From the NCBI GenBank assembly GCA_964651495.1, contig CAZYWP010000165.1, positions 1-5,327 of the forward strand: a DNA stretch of 5,327 nucleotides. The letters are read 5' to 3'. Below the pieces are notes generated by a model that was not told the origin of the DNA, did not search any database, and worked only from the letters and a program-made list of their open reading frames with translations. Shown here one piece after another: positions 1 through 5,327 of this stretch. Origin of the DNA: CAZNVB01 sp964651495. Lineage in GTDB: Bacteria; Acidobacteriota; Aminicenantia; Aminicenantales; UBA8522. The translations under genes were made by a program, and so were the position numbers. Numbering within the stretch: position 1 is the first letter of the stretch; the number at the start of each line of letters is the position of its first letter.

Positions 1-694
1 GGTGCGGCAGGTCCAGGACAGGTCCAGAGGGATCCCTGTCTACAGGATGCCAGTCAGGATCGGGGTCATCACCGAGAATGGGACCAAGGTCCATCAGGTC
101 TGGATCGAGGACGAAGACGAGGTCTTTGAATTCCAGGAAGCCGCCCGGCCGCTTCTCGTCCGCTTCGATGAAGGCCACTTCCTGCTCAAAGAGCTGATTT
201 TCTCCAAATCCCGCGAGGAACTTCTGTTCCAGCTCCAGAGGGATGATGTCATCGGCCGGATCGAAGCGGCCTCCGCGCTCGCCCGTTTGGCCAAAGAAAA
301 TGGGACGCTGGTGGCGCTTAAGGCGGCGGCCGAGAAAGACCCCTTCTGGGCGGTCAGAGAGAGCGCGCTGCGCGCGCTGAGACAGGTCGGCGATCAAGCT
401 CTCGTCCCTTTTTTCAAAGGAAGATGCGGCGATCCCCATTCGCGGGTACGGACGGCCGCCCTCGCCGCCCTTGGGGAATTCCGGCAGCCCGGGATGGCGG
501 CCTTTTTCATCAAGCACTTCCGGCAGGAGCGAAGCTACGTGGCCCAGGCCGAGGCCCTCAAGGCATTGGGAAAGACCGGTGATCCCGCGGCAGAGGCCTT
601 CCTAAAAGAGGCGGAAAAAATCCCTTCTTTTCGGAATATCATCCGGGACGCCGCCCGCCAGGCTCTAAAATCCCCGAACAGGGACCGGCCCTAG
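1..694 (+). CDS. M1-family aminopeptidase, C-terminal part with HEAT repeats (5' end outside window)
   Basis: This is the 3' end of a larger gene. The frame is open from base 2, and the GTG there is probably an internal valine, because the protein begins in the middle of a domain. About residues 1-75 form a beta-rich segment (IPVYRMPVRIGV, VHQVWIEDEDEVFEF, RPLLVRFDEGHFLLKEL). It resembles the segment that follows the catalytic and helical domains in M1 zinc aminopeptidases of the TAF2/puromycin-sensitive type. About residues 80-225 are alpha-helical HEAT-like repeats, roughly four to five, with units such as DVIGRIEAASALARL, DPFWAVRESALRALRQVG and DPHSRVRTAALAALGEF. The HExxH zinc site expected of M1 enzymes would lie upstream and cannot be seen, so activity cannot be judged. 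M1 enzymes remove N-terminal amino acids from peptides. The repeats may help bind substrate or partners (inference). The gene ends in TAG at 692-694, overlapping the stop of the convergent GH38 gene. A stand-alone HEAT-repeat protein is less likely, given the beta segment. Confidence 0.82.
   Translation, partial: VRQVQDRSRGIPVYRMPVRIGVITENGTKVHQVWIEDEDEVFEFQEAARPLLVRFDEGHFLLKELIFSKSREELLFQLQRDDVIGRIEAASALARLAKENGTLVALKAAAEKDPFWAVRESALRALRQVGDQALVPFFKGRCGDPHSRVRTAALAALGEFRQPGMAAFFIKHFRQERSYVAQAEALKALGKTGDPAAEAFLKEAEKIPSFRNIIRDAARQALKSPNRDRP
691..694. other. Interlocked convergent stop codons (CTAG)
   Basis: The palindrome CTAG supplies both stops: TAG at 692-694 ends the plus-strand aminopeptidase, and the complement of 691-693 is TAG ending the minus-strand GH38 gene. 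There is no intergenic DNA here, so any transcription terminator for either gene must lie inside the other's coding sequence. Confidence 0.9.
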
Positions 695-3600
695 CGCGTC
701 TTCGCGACCCGGACCGCCTGGATGCCATAGGCTTTCATGGGGACCGCGATACTCGCATCCGAAATTTGGACTGAGGCTTCGTTCTTCTCTCCCATGTCAG
801 TTAGCCATGCCGAGAGGCTTTGCCCCAGGAACAAAGAGCTGCTCAGGAGAACCTCAGAGTCTGCGCCGGCGATCTCCCGCAGCCGAATGACCAGGCCTTC
901 GCCGTCCTCCGCCATTTTCACGGCCTGGATGATGACATTGGCCCGGTCAACCTGGAAAAACGAGCCGCCGCCTACCTCCAGGGTTCCTTTGGAATCTTCA
1001 GGTATCCAGGATGCCAGGAGAGGCGTGTGGACTTCCCAACCGAACCGGGTGCTCTGGACGGCATCCGCCCCACCGGCCCGCGACGTCAGCGCATAGCGGA
1101 AAGTGGCCGGCCCTCCCTGGCTGGCTTTGAAATTGGTCATCCAATAATTGTTCATAGCATAAGAGAAAAGCCAGGGATTGAGGATATCGAGCTTCTTCAG
1201 CCATCTGCCGGTGTTGATGTCGCCGAACTGGACGAGCGGCGCTTCGACGGGCGACCAGACGAGCGTGCAGTCCGGTCCCGATAGCTCGACCCAATGCTGG
1301 ACAGTGTGCCAGTCGCGGACGGTGCGGGGGAGTTGATCGACCTCCGGTCGCATCATCCCGTCCGCGATCTCAAAGACAAACTTCCCGCCGTCCATCTTGA
1401 AGGGGAACGCGAAATAGACGGCTTCCGGCAGGCGCGTATCCTCCTTCTGGAGGCGGTTGACGATATCAATGCGCCTCAGGCCGTCATAAAGGACGATCTC
1501 GCTCTCGAGCTCCCGGCAGCCCGGAGCCTTGGGCTTGAGCTTTAGGCTCCAGGCCACAGGTCCGCTCAGACCAGGTGTGATCTTGGCGGCGGTCGGGCTA
1601 ACGCGTAGAAAGACCGCCCGCTTGCTCATGTCATCGACCGCTTTGCGGCCTCCCTCCGGATTCTCATAGACGTATTGGTTGAGCGAGTAGGGAGCCGAGC
1701 CATCCACCAATTCCTGCTTCGATGCCTTGTCATAGACACTCTTAAGACCGCCCGTGTTCGAGTCGAGAACGACCTTATAGAAATCGTTTTCAAGGCTGTT
1801 GTTGGAAGGAGAAGGTTTGGACGCCGCCGGGGCTGCCGACTGATCGGAAGAAACGGAATAAACGGCGTATCCCAAAGAGGGGATGTCACGGGCCAATAAT
1901 TGTGCGGTCCTCTCGTCCAGGAGCTGAAAGGGCTCTTCGCGGCCAGTCCTCCGGTCGATCAGCCGAAATTGGCCTTTCCGCTCGATGAGCGGCTGGGGCA
2001 GGGCGATTTTTACGACGTCAGTCCTCTCCCAGGAAAGCGGGTTGAAGACCATCAGAGTAAGGCCGTCCTGCGGCTTGATCCGTCCGGCAAGGGCATCCAG
2101 GCCTTTCCTAGTCAGAGTCCGGCCGATCTCGCTGGCCTTGTAGGCAAAGCCCGATTTGAGCGCCCACTGGCCCCGGACAAACTCGGCATCGGGCTCGTCG
2201 ATGCTGTTATGGGCGCCCCAGGTATGTTCGTCATAGAACATGGTCATGCGGTAGCCCTCGTTGATCTCGGAACCGGGATAGGCGAAATCCGGTGTGATCG
2301 AAGCCGCAATCGCGGCCAGTTTCTCGGCATTTAGAAGCTCACTGTGGGCTATCCGGTTGACGCCCGTTTCATAGGCCGTTGAAGCGACGCCGTCCGTCCA
2401 ATAATCCGGCCAGCCCAGTTTGTAGGTGGGGATCTGCGCCCGGAACTTGCCCTCTAGAGCTGCAAAGAACTCCCGCATGGTCGCCAGCCGGAGCTTGGGA
2501 TACGCCCACCGTTTGTTCCAATCGCGGACGATGTCGGAGAGAGCTCGCCCCGGAGGGCAGTTGTCGGTCACCCAGGCGCTGACGTTAAAAGCGATGAGGT
2601 CGAACGGATAATCGCCCCGGGCTTCCAGGCCGATCAGGTACTTTTCAACCGCCGGCCGGCTCTTCTCCTCCCCTTCGTGGATACGGAGCTCGTAGTTCGA
2701 AAACAGGTAGTGCTCTCCGTTCCAGTGAAGGATTCGGCTCCCGTCCGGGGACTCCCAGTAGAAGGCGCACGGACGGCCCAGGGCGGCAAGCGAGCGCGTT
2801 TCGTTGATGCCCGTGGCGANNNNNNNNNNNNNNNNNNNNNNNNNNNNNNNNNNNNNNNNNNNNNNNNNNNNNNNNNNNNNNNNNNNNNNNNNNNNNNNNN
2901 NNNNNNNNNNNNNNNNNNNGCGCACGGACGGCCCAGGGCGGCAAGCGAGCGCGTTTCGTTGATGCCCGTGGCGAAATATCGGACGCCGGACTTGCTCAGG
3001 ATCTGGGGGGATGCCCAGCTCCACCCCGTCACGTCGTTGTTCATGGCGCAAGTCACGGGGATTCCGTATTTCCGGCTCAGCTCGCGGGCCGGATAGAGCG
3101 CCCGGACGAGCTCTTCGTGGCCAAAGCAATCCGAGAGCTGGAGGTACCAGGCGCCGACCTCCACCCTCCCCTTCCGGATGAGGTCCATGAGCTCCCCGAC
3201 CTTCTCCTCGGGCCTCTGCTTGATGAAATTCTCGATCGTCCAGGCGACTTCGGCGTTCCAGCGGAACTTAGCCTCGTCGGGGTAATCCTCGGTCTCGCGG
3301 CAGTAGCGGATGACATCATCCAAGTATTCGGCATGTTTTTTGAAGATTCGGGATTGGAGGTCGGTGTAGCCGATATCCGTGTGGGAGTGGTGAAAGAGGT
3401 AGACCGTCCATTTCCGCTGCGGCCGCAGCTCTTTTTCCGCCTTGAAAACCTCTCCCCCGGCGGTCAGGGCAAATGACGCTTTGATCGGAGCCTTGATCTC
3501 CGGGACGGAAAGGGTGTGCTCGCTCTTTCCCTTGGGAATGAGGCCCAAGTTGAGGGAGAGCTCAGACGCGTCCAGGCTCGCTTTGAGCTGTCCGTTCAGC

Positions 3601-3794
3601 ACCTCGCTGGCACTATCAAGTGATATCCGCAATACCTGCTTTGTCACCCCGCCCTCTTCGAGAAAGAACGGGGTGGCGACAACATCAAACTTGACAGCCG
3701 GCGCCAAGCCCGACTGCCCGGTCGGGCCGGCATTCAGCCCAAGGTAAGGAACTAAAACGAGGACAAACCCCAGTAAAATCCCCTTTTGAATCAT
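691..3794 (-). CDS. Secreted glycoside hydrolase family 38 (alpha-mannosidase-like), split by an artefactual gap
   Basis: Collapsing the 55-base duplication and 100 N gives one 982-residue protein, a normal GH38 length. Residues 1-22 look like a signal peptide (lysine, then ILLGFVLVLVPYLGL, possible cleavage after LNA). Residues about 30-125 are a beta-rich N-terminal region. The GH38 catalytic domain starts near 130 with HHSHTDIGYTD, where H138 and D140 match the family's zinc-binding H-x-D. D222 (QLSDCFGHEE) is the likely nucleophile and zinc ligand, D254 (NNDVTGW) a possible acid/base, and H472 (DEHTWGAHNS) the likely fourth ligand. These roles are inferred by motif position. A Ser/Ala/Pro-rich linker (about 597-615) precedes the C-terminal beta domain, which opens with the typical ENDFYKVVLDSNTGGLKSVYD (split here as ENDFYKVVLDS then NTGGLKSVYD) and closes with AYGIQAVRV. 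GH38 enzymes cleave alpha-mannosides with retention and a metal ion. The exact linkage is not predictable. The start at 3794 is preferred to the ATG at 3824 because of its RBS and signal peptide. Confidence 0.88.
2765..2819. repeat. 55-base direct repeat, left copy (contig-end overlap)
   Basis: These 55 bases, starting GCGCACGGAC and ending CCGTGGCGA, are identical to 2920-2974 on the other side of the N run. On the minus strand they encode TGINETRSLAALGRPC of the GH38 protein. Each copy continues directly into unique coding sequence on its outer side, as expected for overlapping contig ends and not for a biological duplication. Confidence 0.93.
2820..2919. other. Assembly gap: run of exactly 100 N
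   Basis: One hundred undetermined bases lie inside the GH38 gene. The round length is a common placeholder for a gap of unknown size. Because the flanks share 55 identical bases, the true gap is best read as negative (an overlap of 55), with no missing sequence. Taken literally, the repeat plus gap adds 155 bases, which is not a multiple of three. It therefore creates a false frameshift and two apparent partial genes. Confidence 0.97.
2920..2974. repeat. 55-base direct repeat, right copy (contig-end overlap)
   Basis: This is the second identical copy of the 55 bases at 2765-2819, beginning at the first base after the N run. On the minus strand the reading frame enters from GVRYFATGINETRSL and reaches GRPC at the gap edge. 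The other copy repeats the same residues and carries on into AFYWESPDGS, so one copy is redundant. Confidence 0.93.
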
Positions 3795-3802
3795 CTGCTC
3801 CA

Positions 3803-3808
3803 CTCCCT
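3803..3808 (-). promoter_or_regulatory. Ribosome binding site deciding the GH38 start
   Basis: On the minus strand AGGGAG lies 8 bases before the ATG at 3794-3792, and AAGGAG (3814-3809) lies just before it with a 14-base spacing. The alternative in-frame ATG at 3824 has no purine-rich Shine-Dalgarno sequence ahead of it, and the stretch it would add (MESQGEGVEQ) is the translated RBS region. This supports the start at 3794, which also places the signal peptide at the extreme N terminus. Confidence 0.72.
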
Positions 3809-3824
3809 CTCCTTGAGATTCCAT

Positions 3825-3852
3825 CGCTCGCGCCGTCGCAGGCGTTCGAGCG
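3825..3852 (-). other. GC-rich inverted repeat upstream of the GH38 RBS
   Basis: Arms CGCTCG (3825-3830) and CGAGCG (3847-3852), with an inner pair CGCC (3831-3834) and GGCG (3841-3844), can form a 10-base-pair stem with a two-base bulge and a six-base loop. It sits between the permease stop and the GH38 ribosome binding site. No T-run follows on the minus strand, so it does not look like a standard intrinsic terminator. It could be a leader structure affecting mRNA stability or translation, or chance in GC-rich DNA. Confidence 0.4.
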
Positions 3853-3860
3853 CGCCGCTA

Positions 3861-3878
3861 CTCCCGGCGGGCCGGGAG
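3861..3878 (-). terminator. Hairpin after the permease gene, without a T-tract
   Basis: A perfect inverted repeat, CTCCCGGC / GCCGGGAG, is separated by two bases (about seven base pairs with a four-base loop when folded). It begins 18 bases past the permease stop codon on the minus strand. The bases that follow are TAGCGGCG and not a run of T, so it is at best a weak terminator or a 3'-end stabilising hairpin that lets some transcription pass into the GH38 gene. Confidence 0.35.
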
Positions 3879-3896
3879 GCCCCGGACATCATGATT

Positions 3897-5327
3897 TCAT
3901 CCCGGCAGCTGTTTTCGCCGCAGCTTGCTCTTCCGAATCCCGTAGGCGAAGTAGATGACGAGCCCCAGGGCCATCCAGCCCAGCAGCCGGATCCAGGTGT
4001 CCTTGGGAAGACCGGCCATGAGGTAGAAACAGCTCAGGATGCCCAGGACGGGGATGAACGGCACGCCCGGCGTCCTAAACGGCCTGGGGAGCTCGGGATG
4101 GGTGTAGCGGAGGACGAGGACGCCGGCGCAGACGATGATGAAGGCCAAAAGCGTCCCGATGCTGGCCAGCTCGCCGACAATCCCGATGGGAAGTAGAGAG
4201 GCGACGACGCCCACGGCAAGTCCGGTCACGATCGTCGTTAGGTAGGGCGTCCCGAACCTGGGATGGACCTTGGAGGCGGCCTGCGGGATGAGCCCGTCCG
4301 TGGCCATGGAAAAGAAAATGCGCGACTGTGCCATCAGCTGGACGATCATCACCGAGATCAACCCCACGATTGCCGCAATCTTAATCAACGGAGAGAGCCA
4401 AAAGAGTCGCATCGCATCGATGGCGACGGCCACGGGAGCCGCCACGTTCAGGTTGGAGTAATGGACGACGCCTGTCAGCACGAGTGAAAAAGCGATGTAG
4501 ATGACCGTGCAGATAAAAAGGCTACCGAGGATACCCCTGGGCACATCTTTTTGCGGATTCTTGGCTTCCTGGGCGACGGTGGAAACAGCGTCAAAACCCA
4601 GGTAGGCGAAGAATATGACTCCAGCGCCCCGCAGGATTCCGCTGAGGCCGAAGAACCCGAACCCGCCCTGGTTGGCGGGGACAAAAGGCTTCCACAGCTC
4701 CGGCTTGATGAAAAACAGGCCGGCGCCGATGAAAATGAGGATGGCCGTGATCTTAAGGAAGACGATGACGACGTTGACCCTCGCCGATTCCTTGATGCCG
4801 ATGACAAGCAGGATCGTGATGAGAGCGACAATAAAAAATGCCGGAAGGTTGAAGAGCGCGCCCGTGGCCGTCCAGGTCTGATGCTGGGAGTCGAAGGCAA
4901 AAGGCGCGGCCGAAAGGCGGGCCGGAAACGTGAGGCCCAGGTCTTTAAGAAAACTGACCATGTAGCCGGACCAGCCAATCGAGACGGTGGTGGCGCTCAG
5001 GGAATACTCGAGGATCAGGTCCCAGCCGATGATCCAGGCGAAGAATTCACCCAGCGTGGCGTACGTGTATGTATAGGCGCTTCCGGCGATCGGGATGAGC
5101 GAAGCGAACTCGGCATAGCAGAGCCCGGCAAAAGCGCAAGGCAGGGCGGCAAGGACGAAGGAAATGGTCACGGCGGGTCCGGCATATTGCGCAGAAGCAT
5201 GCCCGGTGATGACAAAAATGCCGGCTCCGACGATGGCGCCGATACCGAGGAAGATGAGGTCCCAGGGCCCCAGGACTCGTTTGAGCCCGTGCGTTGTCGC
5301 CGTGGCCTCCCGGGTGAGGTCTTCCAG
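3897..5327 (-). CDS. APC-superfamily amino acid permease, CAT/YfnA-like (N terminus outside window)
   Basis: This is an inner-membrane transporter that probably imports amino acids by cation symport or exchange. The frame stays open to the window edge, giving 476 visible residues, and about 10-25 N-terminal residues are likely missing. The GTG at 5171 is internal: it is preceded in frame by HGLKRVLGPWDLIFLGIG and GAIVGAGIFVITG, which form the first membrane helix with the substrate-binding glycine motif of APC proteins (about residues 23-42). Other family marks are IPIAGSAYTYTYATLGEF (80-96), the helix 6 stretch FFAYLGFDAVSTVAQEAKNP (239-258) followed by QKDVPRGI, and QSRIFFSMATDGLIP (334-348) followed by VHPRFGTPY. 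About 12 membrane helices are visible, with a short basic tail (IRKSKLRRKQ) that suggests a cytoplasmic end. Substrate specificity cannot be read from the sequence. The gene lies 102 bases upstream of the GH38 gene on the same strand, so co-transcription is possible. Confidence 0.93.
   Translation of the reverse strand: MEDLTREATATTHGLKRVLGPWDLIFLGIGAIVGAGIFVITGHASAQYAGPAVTISFVLAALPCAFAGLCYAEFASLIPIAGSAYTYTYATLGEFFAWIIGWDLILEYSLSATTVSIGWSGYMVSFLKDLGLTFPARLSAAPFAFDSQHQTWTATGALFNLPAFFIVALITILLVIGIKESARVNVVIVFLKITAILIFIGAGLFFIKPELWKPFVPANQGGFGFFGLSGILRGAGVIFFAYLGFDAVSTVAQEAKNPQKDVPRGILGSLFICTVIYIAFSLVLTGVVHYSNLNVAAPVAVAIDAMRLFWLSPLIKIAAIVGLISVMIVQLMAQSRIFFSMATDGLIPQAASKVHPRFGTPYLTTIVTGLAVGVVASLLPIGIVGELASIGTLLAFIIVCAGVLVLRYTHPELPRPFRTPGVPFIPVLGILSCFYLMAGLPKDTWIRLLGWMALGLVIYFAYGIRKSKLRRKQLPG

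Noticed and set aside
820..1284. A 154-codon open frame on the plus strand, opposite the GH38 gene, with others at 737-1096, 1294-1545 and 1900-2334
   Set aside because: These lie antisense to a continuous, family-conserved coding sequence, show no recognisable domain, and are what GC-rich coding DNA gives by chance on the other strand.
2765..2974. Target-site duplication or an inserted mobile element hidden in the N run
   Set aside because: A 55-base duplication is far longer than usual target-site duplications, no transposase or terminal repeat is visible, and removing one copy plus the N restores the gene exactly.
3822..3824. ATG at 3824 as the start of the GH38 gene
   Set aside because: No Shine-Dalgarno sequence precedes it, and it would translate the RBS of the better-placed ATG at 3794 and bury the signal peptide.
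3786..4196. A 136-codon plus-strand frame spanning the spacer and the end of the permease gene
   Set aside because: Its sequence is mostly the antisense of the permease C terminus (DE-rich), with no convincing RBS or family signature.
4475..4978. A 167-codon minus-strand open frame inside the permease gene
   Set aside because: It is in a shifted frame with serine/arginine-rich low-complexity composition, and the overlapping frame encodes the conserved permease helices.
5169..5171. GTG as the start codon of the permease
   Set aside because: The frame continues upstream to the window edge and encodes the conserved first helix (GAIVGAGIFV), so a start at 5171 would delete an essential part of the family fold.
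1..5327. tRNA, rRNA, CRISPR array, riboswitch or integration site
   Set aside because: Nearly all the window is protein-coding. No clover-leaf pattern, spaced short repeats or recognisable riboswitch core was seen in the one 102-base spacer.

Overview
The window is a GC-rich, protein-dense piece of a bacterial genome. It holds three genes and one assembly gap, and reads as a scaffold from a metagenomic or draft assembly. The gene set is a HEAT-repeat M1 aminopeptidase, a secreted GH38-type alpha-mannosidase and a CAT/YfnA-type APC permease. That set and the base composition would fit an Acidobacteriota- or Aminicenantes-like heterotroph. This placement is inferred from gene style only; no marker gene is present.

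Layout. Positions 1-694 (+) hold the C-terminal end of a gene that begins before the window: the tail of an M1-family metallopeptidase, with a short beta-rich segment followed by HEAT-like repeats. Converging on it, with stop codons interlocked in a CTAG palindrome at 691-694, is a large gene on the minus strand (3794 down to 691) for an exported GH38 family glycosidase. It is interrupted by exactly 100 N (2820-2919). The 55 bases on either side of the N run are identical, so the gap is almost certainly an artefact of two overlapping contig ends. Merging them removes 155 bases and gives one uninterrupted 982-residue protein; left as drawn, the gene appears frameshifted and would be annotated as two fragments. 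A 102-base spacer (3795-3896) holds two GC-rich inverted repeats and the ribosome binding site of the GH38 gene. Upstream on the same strand (5327 down to 3897) is an APC-superfamily amino acid permease with 12 probable membrane segments, whose first residues lie beyond the window edge.

Working together. The permease and the mannosidase share a strand and are closely spaced, so they may be co-transcribed. A plausible but unproven reading is scavenging of glycosylated peptides: the exported glycosidase trims glycans, peptidases including the M1 enzyme release amino acids, and the permease imports them. I found no RNA gene, CRISPR array, transposon or clearly novel system. The clearest result is the false gap and the intact enzyme it conceals.
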